From: Salinispora fenicalii
GTDB lineage: Bacteria > Actinomycetota > Actinomycetes > Mycobacteriales > Micromonosporaceae
Length of the DNA stretch: 64,000 nucleotides
NCBI RefSeq assembly: GCF_000514815.1
Contig: NZ_AZWQ01000022.1
Span: forward strand, 87,678 to 151,677
Direction of reading: 5' to 3'
Below, piece by piece: positions 44,149-52,728 of this stretch (position 1 is the stretch's first letter; every line of letters starts with the position of its first letter). Position numbers and translations under genes: made by a program. The notes below the pieces were generated by a model. The model was not told where the DNA came from, searched no databases, and saw nothing but the letters and a program-made list of their open reading frames with translations.

Positions 44149-45230
44149 CCGGCGGTGGCCGGTACACCCGCCGCCGAAGCCGAAGCTCCCGCCGCCGAGG
44201 CCGAGGTTCCGGCTACCGAGGCTGGTAGCGCGGCGGCGCGCGGCCGACGGCGGGGGCCGATCAGGCCCTGGGTGACGGCGACACCGAGCAGGACCACCAC
44301 CGCACCGACCGGTTGGTGCCAGGTCAGCCGCTCGTCGAGCACCAGCGCACCGGCCAGCACCGCGAAGACGGGGATCAGGTAGGTCACCGTCGCCGCGGTA
44401 CTCGCACCGGCGACCCGGATGTTACGGAAGTGGATCAGGAAGGCCAGCCCGGTACCGAGTGCGCCGAGGGCCACCATGCTGGCCAGGACCGAGCCGGAGA
44501 GAGCGGCCGGCGTCGGCGGGGCACCCGCCACGAACGGGGTGACGATGGTGAGCAGCACCAACGCCATCAACAGCTGCGCCGCCGACAGGGCCAGCCCGGA
44601 GTAGGAGCGGCCCGCGACGAACTTCTTCTGGTACGGGATGGTCACCCCGTAGCAGGCCGCGGCGCCGAAGCACATCAGCTGTCCGACGAAGTGCGCGCCA
44701 CCCGCCCCCTGCCACACCCCAAGCACCACCAGTACGCCGACGAAGCCCAGCCCGAGCCCGACGGCCCGGGCGGTGGTCAGCCGTTCGGTGCGGAAGACCA
44801 GCACCGCCATGGGGAGCACGACCAGCGGTGTGGTGGCATTCCAGATCCCGGAGAGCATGGACTCGACCCGCTCCCCGCCGTAACCGAACAGGGTGAACGG
44901 AAGCGCCACGCCGATCCCACCGGTGACGACCAGATGGCCCCAGACCCGCGGCTCGCGAGGCAGTCGGTCGCGCAGCACCGCCAGCAGGATCAGCAGCGTT
45001 AACGCGCCGCCGCCGACCCGGTAGAGGGTCAGGTGCACGGGATGCAGCTCCCGTACTCCGATCTTGATGAACAGAAAGCTGGAACCCCAGATCGCGGCCA
45101 ACGCGAGGTACCCGGGCAGCCAGCTCCGCAGTGCAGCCCGGTGAGGGGCGGACTCGACTGTCACCCCTGACACTCTGCCGGCCGTACGCGGGAAAGTCTG
45201 GTGATTTTCAGACGCCGTGTCGGTAGTCAC
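44028..45230 (-). CDS. EamA/RhaT-family drug/metabolite transporter
   Basis: A 400-residue inner-membrane protein with ten predicted segments arranged as two EamA repeats (first beginning LALAAIWGSSFLFIKIG, second LMCFGAAACYGVTIPYQKK). These are exporters of amino acids or metabolites. The GTG at 45230 is chosen because GGGAGG lies five bases before it. About 75 residues after the last membrane segment (ASAAGAS repeats and a basic Ser/Arg tail) form an odd extension, encoded in the 121 bases antisense to the PHP gene and just before. The tail may have arisen by stop-codon loss. Confidence 0.85.
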   Translation of the reverse strand: MTTDTASENHQTFPRTAGRVSGVTVESAPHRAALRSWLPGYLALAAIWGSSFLFIKIGVRELHPVHLTLYRVGGGALTLLILLAVLRDRLPREPRVWGHLVVTGGIGVALPFTLFGYGGERVESMLSGIWNATTPLVVLPMAVLVFRTERLTTARAVGLGLGFVGVLVVLGVWQGAGGAHFVGQLMCFGAAACYGVTIPYQKKFVAGRSYSGLALSAAQLLMALVLLTIVTPFVAGAPPTPAALSGSVLASMVALGALGTGLAFLIHFRNIRVAGASTAATVTYLIPVFAVLAGALVLDERLTWHQPVGAVVVLLGVAVTQGLIGPRRRPRAAALPASVAGTSASAAGASASAAGVPATAGQERLAAHATSRSAGQVLTTRSAGTPQRAARSQPNRCQSS

Positions 45231-45328
45231 AGGGGCCTCCCGGCCGGCGACCAGGGTCTCGGGGGCACCCCGAAATCCGCCGAACTCACAGGCGCATTCC
45301 GACTTCACGATCACGTAGGGTCTAGATC

Positions 45329-46999
45329 GTGGGACGAATCGACGACATTGCGAACCGGTACGTGGCGGAGTGGGCCGCACTGAGCCCGACCGGCGCCACC
45401 TACGTCGGCATCACCGGCCACGACGACCGCCTCGACGACCTCTCGCCGGACGGCTACGCCGCCCGCGCCGACCTGACCCGCCGAACCCTCGCCGACCTCG
45501 ACGGTGTGGAGCCGCAGTCGCCGCCGGAGCAGACCGCGAAGGAGGCCATGCAGGAGCGGCTCAGCCTGGAGCTCGCCCGTTATACGGCGGGAGAGGTGGG
45601 CCGGGGAGTCAACGTCATCACCAGCGGACTGCACGAACTCCGCTCCGTGTTTGACCTGATGCCGACCGAGGGCGAGGAGGCCCAGGCCAACATTGCCGCG
45701 CGGCTCAACCACTTCGCCGAAGCACTCGGGCAGTACCAGACCACGCTGCGCGAAGCGGCTGCGGCCGGCCAGTCCAGCGCGCGCGCCCAGCTACTCGAGG
45801 TAGCCAAGCAGTGTGACACCTGGGTGGACCCGGACGGGGATAACTTCTTCCATGGGCTAGCGGAGCGGCTGGGCGCGGGCGGCGCACTCGGCGCCGAGCT
45901 GCGTCGGGGTGCCACGTCCGCCACTGCGGCGACCGCCGAGTTCGGCCGGTTCCTCCGTACCGAACTGGCCCCGCAGGGCAGGGCGAAGCAGGCCGCCGGC
46001 CGCGCACACTACGAGCTGGCCTCGCAGTACTTTCTCGGTGCCCGGGTCGACCTGGACGAGACGTACGCCTGGGGGTTCGAGGAGCTGGCCCGACTCGAAC
46101 GGGAGATGCGAGCGGTCGCCGGCCGGATTGTCGGCCCCGGCGCCACCGTTGACGAGGCGGTGGCCGCCCTGGACGCGGATCCGGCCCGAACCATCCGGGG
46201 CAAGGAGGCGTTCCGGAACTGGATGCAGGAACTCGCCGACAAGGCGGTCAGCGAGCTGCACGGCACTCACTTCGACATCCCGGAGCAGGTCCACCAGATC
46301 GAGTGTTGCCTGGCACCGACGAGTGACGGCGCGATCTACTACACCGGCCCGAGTGAGGACTTCTCCCGTCCCGGTCGGATGTGGTGGGCGGTGCCGCAGG
46401 GCATCGACAACTTCTCCACCTGGCGCGAGGTCACCACCGTCTACCACGAGGGCGTTCCGGGCCACCACCTTCAGGTTGCCCAGACGGTGCTCCGGGCGGA
46501 GACGCTGAACCGCTGGCAGCGGCTGCTCTGCTGGGTTTCCGGGCACGGCGAGGGTTGGGCCCTCTACGCCGAACGGCTCATGGAGGAACTAGGCTACCTC
46601 GAGGACCCGGGCGACCGGCTGGGCATGCTCGACGGTCAGGCGCTCCGTGCCGCCCGGGTGATCGTCGACATCGGGATGCACCTGGAGCTGGAGATCCCGG
46701 CCGACAACCCGTTCGGCTTCCATCCGGGTGAACGCTGGACGCCGGAGTTGGGCTGGGAGTTCATGCGGGCGCACTGCCGGATGCCGGATGAGGTCCTCCG
46801 GTTCGAGCTGAACCGCTATCTGGGCTGGCCCGGGCAGGCACCGTCCTACAAGGTTGGTGAGCGAATCTGGCTGCAGGCTCGGGCCGATGCCAAGGCTCGC
46901 AAGGGAGCGGATTTCGACCTCCGGGAGTTCCACCGGCAGGCGCTCGATCTGGGCTCACTCGGCCTGGACCCGTTACGTCGGGCGCTGGCCCGAATCTGA
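45329..46999 (+). CDS. DUF885-family metallopeptidase-like protein
   Basis: A 556-residue cytoplasmic, mostly helical protein. The diagnostic zinc motif YHEGVPGHHLQ lies at residues about 371-381, with a downstream glutamate-containing helix (HGEGWALYAERLMEELGYL), as in other DUF885 proteins. These are related to gluzincin carboxypeptidases. Substrate is unknown; a peptidase role is probable. The start is GTG 45329. No signal peptide is seen. It stands alone, divergent from the EamA gene, and ends near a strong hairpin. Confidence 0.9.
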   Translation: MGRIDDIANRYVAEWAALSPTGATYVGITGHDDRLDDLSPDGYAARADLTRRTLADLDGVEPQSPPEQTAKEAMQERLSLELARYTAGEVGRGVNVITSGLHELRSVFDLMPTEGEEAQANIAARLNHFAEALGQYQTTLREAAAAGQSSARAQLLEVAKQCDTWVDPDGDNFFHGLAERLGAGGALGAELRRGATSATAATAEFGRFLRTELAPQGRAKQAAGRAHYELASQYFLGARVDLDETYAWGFEELARLEREMRAVAGRIVGPGATVDEAVAALDADPARTIRGKEAFRNWMQELADKAVSELHGTHFDIPEQVHQIECCLAPTSDGAIYYTGPSEDFSRPGRMWWAVPQGIDNFSTWREVTTVYHEGVPGHHLQVAQTVLRAETLNRWQRLLCWVSGHGEGWALYAERLMEELGYLEDPGDRLGMLDGQALRAARVIVDIGMHLELEIPADNPFGFHPGERWTPELGWEFMRAHCRMPDEVLRFELNRYLGWPGQAPSYKVGERIWLQARADAKARKGADFDLREFHRQALDLGSLGLDPLRRALARI

Positions 47000-47095
47000 G
47001 GCCGGACCGCTGCCCGCGTGATCGTGGTGGCGCAACCCGGGGCTGGGCAGCGAATCAGTCCAGGTAGGGCAGCCGGACCGGCGGGGCAAGGGCCC

Positions 47096-47126
47096 GGGTA
47101 GGGGCGGGCACGACCCGCCCCTACCC
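47096..47126. terminator. Bidirectional terminator between DUF885 and DUF3068 genes
   Basis: GGGTAGGGGCGGG (47096-47108) and CCCGCCCCTACCC (47114-47126) form a perfect 13-bp stem with loop CACGA, between two convergent genes. Confidence 0.8.
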
Positions 47127-47149
47127 CCCGGGGTTAACCATCCACGCCG

Positions 47150-48202
47150 CTACTTCGGATCCTCATCCGCTTTGTCAGTTGCCGCACCGCCGGCGACTGA
47201 CGCTTCGGCGGAGTGCCGCCCTGCGGTGCCCCCGGTTTGGAAGAACAGCCGGAGGCCGACGGCGAGGGCGATCAGTCCGAGGACACCTGCGGCGATCGGG
47301 CCCCAGAGCCGGGCCAGGCCAATCTTGAGGCGGTTGGTCTTAACCGTCTCCACACTGTTCTTAACCGTGTCGTCCGTGTAGTTGAAGTCAGCATCGAGCA
47401 GGACGGTGGAGGGTCCAACGTCCGGACGCAGCTCCTTTCGCTGTTGCTCACGCACGTCGACGTACGCGCCAGTTACCGGATCGACCCAGTAGGTCCGGGT
47501 GTTGTTGTAGACGATCTCGCCGGTCGTGGAGCCGGGGGCGAAGGTGCTCAGCAGCACCTGAAGGCTCTCCTCCGAGGTGTCCAGCACCCGGTCCTCGATC
47601 CGCTGCTCGTAGCGGTAGACGTCGATTCCCTCGACGGTCTCGGTGCCGACGAAGGTCGCCGGGAGCGCCTCCTTGAGGTCGCGGTCGAAGACCGGGTAGT
47701 CCTTCTTCTTCGCGCCGAACGGGAACTTGTAGGTCAGCCCGGAGTATTCGACGTTGCCCGTCGGGGTCCCCTCGCTGTCGTCCTGCTTAAGCCACTGGTC
47801 ATCCCAGGGGGCGGCACTACCAGAGACGCGATAGAGGGCGAGCTGCGTGCTGTACGCGGTGATCGGGTCCTCAGTGTCACTCCGTACGACGGTCTGGTAG
47901 ACATCCCAGATCACTGCATCGCCCTTGAGCGGCTCGGGGAGCCGATCCTTGGTCTCACCGGGCTGGGGAAGCACCTCGATCGTGGACCGCAGGGTAGCTC
48001 GCGGAACTTCGACGGTGACTGTTTCACTGTCGGCCGTGATCTGCAGGAAGCGGGCGTTGTTCGCTTCCGCGATCAACGTCGTTGGTTTGAGGTCGTAGGG
48101 GAGCTTGGTTATGGCGGGGGCGACGTAGAGAGGCAGCCCGACCGCGAAGACCAGCAACAAGACGCCGAGCCCGAAGAGCGCGGCACTCAACCGAAGCTTC
48201 AC
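47150..48202 (-). CDS. DUF3068 (PorA-family-annotated) membrane-anchored protein
   Basis: A 350-residue protein with an N-terminal hydrophobic segment (residues 8-32, GLGVLLLVFAVGLPLYVAPA) and a C-terminal one (about 305-325). The roughly 270 extracytoplasmic residues between are rich in beta strands, so it is anchored at both ends. This is the DUF3068 layout, represented by Rv0227c of M. tuberculosis. The GTG at 48202 follows GGAGG by four bases. The gene diverges from the acyltransferase gene and belongs to the envelope-glycan block that follows. A porin role is only a database label. Confidence 0.85.
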   Translation of the reverse strand: MKLRLSAALFGLGVLLLVFAVGLPLYVAPAITKLPYDLKPTTLIAEANNARFLQITADSETVTVEVPRATLRSTIEVLPQPGETKDRLPEPLKGDAVIWDVYQTVVRSDTEDPITAYSTQLALYRVSGSAAPWDDQWLKQDDSEGTPTGNVEYSGLTYKFPFGAKKKDYPVFDRDLKEALPATFVGTETVEGIDVYRYEQRIEDRVLDTSEESLQVLLSTFAPGSTTGEIVYNNTRTYWVDPVTGAYVDVREQQRKELRPDVGPSTVLLDADFNYTDDTVKNSVETVKTNRLKIGLARLWGPIAAGVLGLIALAVGLRLFFQTGGTAGRHSAEASVAGGAATDKADEDPK

Positions 48203-48316
48203 TCGTCCTCCTGTAATGCCTGCCGCCCTACGGCCTGTCGCCCGGGGCAATCGATCCATAACATGGCGGGAGGTTACTCCCCAGTCAACATTAAAGCGAA
48301 CCCCCTGGATGTCTAG

Positions 48317-49528
48317 ATGTCCACAACCGTTCCCCCGAGCCCCCCACATCCGTCGATCACCGGCCGCCTGCCTGCCCTGGATGCGCTCCGCGCGATCGGC
48401 TCGGTAGCGGTCGTCGCCCACCACGTCGGGTTCACCACCGGCGTGAGCATGAACAGCCAGTGGGGCACCTGGTTGGCGCGGATGGACGTCGGAGTCGCCG
48501 TCTTCTTCGTACTCTCCGGATTTCTACTCTTCCGGCCCTGGGCGTTGAGCGCCGCCACCGGGCTTCCCCGACCTGGTGTTCGCCGGTACTTCTGGCGGCG
48601 TGCCCTGCGGATCCTGCCGGCCTACTGGCTCACGGTCTTGGTCTGCCTCATCGTTTTGCCACAGAACCGACCAGCCTCGGCCGGTGACTGGCTCCGCCAC
48701 CTGACCTTCACCCAGATCTATCAACGCGATCAGCTTCGCGCGGGCCTCGGTCAGACCTGGAGCCTCGCCACCGAGGTCATGTTCTACCTGGTCCTACCGC
48801 TGGTCGCAGTGTTCGCGGTAGGCCGGACCTGGCGTCCGGTCCGCACCCTGGCGATCGCCGCCGGCGGCGTGCTGGTGACTGCGGGATGGCTCATCCTGAT
48901 GGGGCTTGGCGTCATCAACACCGCCGTCCACACTATGTGGCTCCCCTCGTACGCGGCCTGGTTCTGCGGCGGCATCGTCCTGGCGGTGGCGCATGTCGCC
49001 CTACAGACCAGGACGGGTCCGGCCGTTCTGCGCGTCCTCGACGACCTCGCCGCGGCGCCAGTCGCCTGCTGGGCCGCGGCCGCGGGTCTGCTGGCGATCG
49101 CGACGACACCCATCGCCGGCCCGCTCGACCTCGCCGAGCCGACCGCTGCGGAGTTCGCCGTGAAGCTCACCCTCTATCTCGCGGTCGCAAGTTTGATCAT
49201 GATTCCGGTAGCGTTCGGCGAGCAGAAGACCGGCGTCCACAAGGCCTTCGGCAGCACCTCCGCCCGCTGGCTCGGCCTCGTCTCGTACGGGCTGTTCCTC
49301 TGGCATCCGCTGGTGATCGAAATGATCTATTTAGCGGCGGACCGCCCACTGTTCACCGGCGGCCTCCTCGAAACCTTCGCCCTGACGATGGCGGGTGGGC
49401 TGGCGTTCGCGACGGCGAGCTACTACGGCATCGAACGCCCGATCCAGGCGCTCGGCGCCCGCCGTCACCCTCGACCGGCCACTGCCCAACCCGAGAGCAG
49501 AGCACCGACGGTCAATCCACCACATTGA
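48317..49528 (+). CDS. Integral membrane acyltransferase (acyltransferase 3 family)
   Basis: A 403-residue polytopic protein with about ten membrane segments. It has the family hallmarks: RLPALDALRAIGSVAVVAHH with the catalytic-type His, then VGVAVFFVLSGFLLFRPW and RRYFWRRALRILPAYWLTV. Such enzymes O-acylate exported glycans or antibiotics. It is comparable in type and setting to Rv0228. The ATG at 48317 is used; only a weak TGGATG lies before it. The short C-terminal tail is cytoplasmic. Confidence 0.87.
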   Translation: MSTTVPPSPPHPSITGRLPALDALRAIGSVAVVAHHVGFTTGVSMNSQWGTWLARMDVGVAVFFVLSGFLLFRPWALSAATGLPRPGVRRYFWRRALRILPAYWLTVLVCLIVLPQNRPASAGDWLRHLTFTQIYQRDQLRAGLGQTWSLATEVMFYLVLPLVAVFAVGRTWRPVRTLAIAAGGVLVTAGWLILMGLGVINTAVHTMWLPSYAAWFCGGIVLAVAHVALQTRTGPAVLRVLDDLAAAPVACWAAAAGLLAIATTPIAGPLDLAEPTAAEFAVKLTLYLAVASLIMIPVAFGEQKTGVHKAFGSTSARWLGLVSYGLFLWHPLVIEMIYLAADRPLFTGGLLETFALTMAGGLAFATASYYGIERPIQALGARRHPRPATAQPESRAPTVNPPH

Positions 49529-49608
49529 CGCATATATTTCGTACAGGCATTGCCGTGTCGACTTTCGAGCTTTAGTGTGACGCTAAATTACTCGAGAGTA
49601 GGGATCAC

Positions 49609-50805
49609 GTGGAGCGCTTTTCCGCCACCGCTGGCCATGTGCTGTTCCTCAACTGGCGGGATACCCGGAACCCCGAAGGTGGTGGATCCGAGGTATACGT
49701 CGAGCGGATCGCCGCAGAACTGGTGACACGCGGCTTCCGGGCCACACTGTTCTGTGCCGCGCATCGCCAGGGCCCCCCCGACGAGGTCAATAATGACGGC
49801 ATCCGGCTGGTCAGACGGGGTGGACGCCACACTGTGTACCTGTGGGCCGCGTTCTACTATCTCGCCGGCGCGCTCGGTTTCGGCCCCCTGTCCCGCCGGC
49901 GCGGCGGCCGACCGAACGCACTCGTGGACGTCTGCAACGGCTTGCCATTCATGGCACCACTTTGGTCCCGACGACCGATTGTCAAGCTGATCCACCACAT
50001 TCACCGAGAACAATGGGGTGTGGTGCTTCCAGCATGGGCGGCTCGACTTGGCTGGTGGGTGGAGTCATCATTTGCCATACGCGTCTACCGGCACTGCCAC
50101 CACGTCACGGTCTCCGAAGCCACCCGCCAGGAGCTGATCCAGCTCGGCGTACCGGCGAAACAGGTTTCCGTGGTGCACAACGGCACCCCGCCGCTCCCGG
50201 ACACCGACGCGAAACGCGCGTCCTCCCCACTGCTCGTCACGCTGAACCGACTGGTCCCGCACAAGCGCGTCGAGGTGGCATTGCGGGCCGTCGCGACTCT
50301 CGCCGAGGAGCTACCGAAGTTGCGGCTGGTCGTCGCCGGCCAGGGCTGGTGGGAAGGGCGACTCCGCGAGGTCGCCAACGAGTTGGGCATCACCGACCGA
50401 GTGGAGTTCCGGGGGTTCGTGACAGAGCAGGAGAAGGCGGCCCTCCTCGCGTCGGCCTGGGTGGCACTGACTCCGTCCCTGAAGGAAGGCTGGGGACTGA
50501 CCATCGTGGAGGCGGGATCGGCGGGTACCCCGACGGTCGCGTTCCGGAGCGCGGGCGGCGTGGGCGAGGCGGTGGTAGACGGCCAAACGGGGCTTCTCGC
50601 CGACGACGTAGACGACTACCTGGCGAAGGTGCGAACCCTGCTACACGACCCCGAACTACGGCAACAGCTGGGTGCGGCAGCCCAGGAGCACGCGGCGAGC
50701 TTTACCTGGCCGGCAGCCGGAAGCCGCTTCGCCACCCTCCTGGAGAGTGCGGAGTCGCCCCGCCAGACCCGGTCACGGGGCGCCCCGTCCTACCTGCTGC
50801 CGTAG
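49609..50805 (+). CDS. GT4-family glycosyltransferase
   Basis: A 398-residue cytoplasmic or membrane-associated glycosyltransferase of GT-B fold. The N-terminal domain begins VLFLNWRDTRNPEGGGSEVY (acceptor side). The C-terminal nucleotide-sugar domain has LVTLNRLVPHKRVEVALRAV, VEFRGFVTEQEKAALLASA and the EX7E-like motif SLKEGWGLTIVEAGSAGTP. The GTG at 49609 has AGGG six bases ahead. Similar in type to Rv0225. Its 3' end overlaps the DUF2613 gene on the other strand by 16 bases. Sugar and acceptor are unknown. Confidence 0.9.
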   Translation: MERFSATAGHVLFLNWRDTRNPEGGGSEVYVERIAAELVTRGFRATLFCAAHRQGPPDEVNNDGIRLVRRGGRHTVYLWAAFYYLAGALGFGPLSRRRGGRPNALVDVCNGLPFMAPLWSRRPIVKLIHHIHREQWGVVLPAWAARLGWWVESSFAIRVYRHCHHVTVSEATRQELIQLGVPAKQVSVVHNGTPPLPDTDAKRASSPLLVTLNRLVPHKRVEVALRAVATLAEELPKLRLVVAGQGWWEGRLREVANELGITDRVEFRGFVTEQEKAALLASAWVALTPSLKEGWGLTIVEAGSAGTPTVAFRSAGGVGEAVVDGQTGLLADDVDDYLAKVRTLLHDPELRQQLGAAAQEHAASFTWPAAGSRFATLLESAESPRQTRSRGAPSYLLP

Positions 50806-50984
50806 ATCTCGGGTGTGTAGGGGTCCGGCTCGTTGGCCTGCTTGGCCTTTTCGATCAGCTCTTGAGCCTTGGCAACCGCCTCCTCCTCGGTGGCGGTTGT
50901 CGCGGCCGCCAACCCGCCGAGAGAAAGGATCCCGAGCACCGCCGCCACCAGGCCGGATACGACCAAGGTCAGGGCTTTACGCAT
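50790..50984 (-). CDS. Small secreted DUF2613 protein
   Basis: A 64-residue exported peptide: one hydrophobic segment (residues 7-28, LVVSGLVAAVLGILSLGGLAAA) and a short charged tail (EEEAVAKAQELIEKAKQAN) ending in Pro/Tyr-rich DPYTPEIYGSR. This matches the DUF2613 family, found next to aftD in mycobacteria (Rv0236A). Its ATG overlaps the stop of the upstream membrane-protein gene by eight bases, and its 3' end overlaps the convergent glycosyltransferase gene. Confidence 0.82.
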   Translation of the reverse strand: MRKALTLVVSGLVAAVLGILSLGGLAAATTATEEEAVAKAQELIEKAKQANEPDPYTPEIYGSR

Positions 50985-52728
50985 GCCAATCCTCCAATGT
51001 CTGAACCTCGGAGCGGAGGTTACCACGCAGTAGCCCGCTGGCGTAGCGCCGAAACATGGCGGCGACCACCACTGCAACGGCGATAGCAAACGCCACCACC
51101 ACCGCCCACCGAGCCGGCGACACCACCACTGAGCTCGGCGGTACGACTGGGTTGCGATAGAGGGCCAGGAACGTCCCCTGGTGCACCACCTCAAGGCCGG
51201 TGAGGGTAGCCGGATCCACCTGATCCGCGCGGTGTTGCTGCACCAGCACCCAGCGCACCCCCGTCTCCACCGCCGGCCGTCCCGCCCCGAGCAGGTGCCG
51301 GACCTCCCGCAGGCGCATGTTCTCGCCGGTCACCGCGACATCACCAACCCGGAGCGTGTCATCAATCAATACCGTCGCCGGTAGATAGCGAGGGGCCGGG
51401 TCCAGGACGGTCCGCCCGGCATTCCACGGGTACGCGCGGTAGCCGCTCAATGGCAGCACCAAGACCTCCCCGCCGGGATCGTCGGCCAGTCGCCCCGCCA
51501 CCACCTGCCAGTCCGCCGGATAGCTGACCGGCCACAACCGACCTGCGCCACCAAACGCGAGATCCGGCATAGCCGCGACCGGCAACAGCAACACGCCACC
51601 CAGCACCACCCCCGCCACCTCCCGGTTCGTCCGCTCCACCCGGGTCACGAGCCGCTCGGCGCCCAGCGCCACGCACACCACCAGCAGCAACGCGTACGGC
51701 GCCAGGAACTTCTGCCCGTCGCGAAGCAGCCCGGCCCCCGGTAGCTGCGCCACCGCCCAGCGCAGCACGTCAGCGGTCCCCGGCACCGCGCCAAGCACAG
51801 CGAGCAGGAACCCGGCCCCCGCCAGCACCAACAGTCGAGTCGAAGCACCCGGCGGCAGCCGGCGCCGCAGCAGGGCGAACCCGGCGCCGGCCAGGGCCAA
51901 CAGCACCAGGGTCACCAGCGGTACCAAGGGCAGGGCTCGGCTCGCCGGAGTGGCCTGAGCGCTCCAGATGCCCCCGGTGCCCAGGAGCGCCGCCAGCGGA
52001 CCCGCCCAGTTCTCGCCCCGGGCCGCGAAGGCCGCCACCCCCGCCGGGTCGGAGGTTCCGCCCGCCTCAGTGACCAGGGCAGCGGTCACCCACGGGGCGT
52101 TGAGCAAGGCGACCCCCACCACCGCGACCGTCGACTCCCGCCAACGCCCCCGCTGCGGTGCGAGCAGCGACACCACACCGAACGCGATCAGGCCCCCGGT
52201 CGGGGTTATCGCAGCCGGCGCGGCGGCGAGCAGCACGCGGGGCACCGCGCCGGCCCGCCCGGCCCGCAGCTCCAACCCGGCCCGCACCAGCCATGGCAGA
52301 GCGGCGTACCCGACCAGCAGCCCCCACTGCCCGATCAACAACCGCTCGGCCAGGTACGGCGTCCAGGCGTAACCGACCGCGGCGAGTAGCCGAACCCCGA
52401 TCCGTTCGGTCGGCACCAAGCGCCCGGCACCGACCGCCGCCAGCAGGATCACCCCGCCGAGCGCAATTCGCTGCACGACCCAGCCCGGGACGAGCTGGGT
52501 GAGCACCGAGACCACGGCGTCGATCGGCACCGCCCGCGGCAGGCCCTGTGCTGGTGCCACGAGTTCCCAGTTCAGCGGCTGTCGGGGCACGAACACCATG
52601 TCGTAGCGCAACACGTAGCCCGGCGCCACCAGTGGAGCGAGCACCACCACCGTCACCACCGCCGCGACGGCGTACAACAGGAACCGATCTCGAGCCACTC
52701 GGGCCCGGTCGGCAGATCGGTCACCCAC
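50977..52728 (-). CDS. Polytopic membrane protein of the envelope-glycan locus (GT-C-like)
   Basis: A 583-residue integral membrane protein with around 12 hydrophobic segments in the first two-thirds, one extracytoplasmic region (about 400-540), and a final segment (about 543-565). The pattern of an early acidic/aromatic loop (YVLRYDMVFVPRQPLNW), then AAVGYAWTPYLAERLLIGQW, recalls GT-C glycosyltransferases and the N-terminal half of AftD. I cannot name a catalytic residue with confidence. Its GTG immediately follows the TGA of the preceding gene, and its stop overlaps the DUF2613 start, so the three form an operon. Confidence 0.78.
   Translation of the reverse strand: MGDRSADRARVARDRFLLYAVAAVVTVVVLAPLVAPGYVLRYDMVFVPRQPLNWELVAPAQGLPRAVPIDAVVSVLTQLVPGWVVQRIALGGVILLAAVGAGRLVPTERIGVRLLAAVGYAWTPYLAERLLIGQWGLLVGYAALPWLVRAGLELRAGRAGAVPRVLLAAAPAAITPTGGLIAFGVVSLLAPQRGRWRESTVAVVGVALLNAPWVTAALVTEAGGTSDPAGVAAFAARGENWAGPLAALLGTGGIWSAQATPASRALPLVPLVTLVLLALAGAGFALLRRRLPPGASTRLLVLAGAGFLLAVLGAVPGTADVLRWAVAQLPGAGLLRDGQKFLAPYALLLVVCVALGAERLVTRVERTNREVAGVVLGGVLLLPVAAMPDLAFGGAGRLWPVSYPADWQVVAGRLADDPGGEVLVLPLSGYRAYPWNAGRTVLDPAPRYLPATVLIDDTLRVGDVAVTGENMRLREVRHLLGAGRPAVETGVRWVLVQQHRADQVDPATLTGLEVVHQGTFLALYRNPVVPPSSVVVSPARWAVVVAFAIAVAVVVAAMFRRYASGLLRGNLRSEVQTLEDWHA

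Noticed and set aside
47213..48316. 367-codon frame antisense to the DUF3068 gene
   Set aside because: No export or domain features; the minus-strand gene has a strong ribosome-binding site and two membrane anchors.
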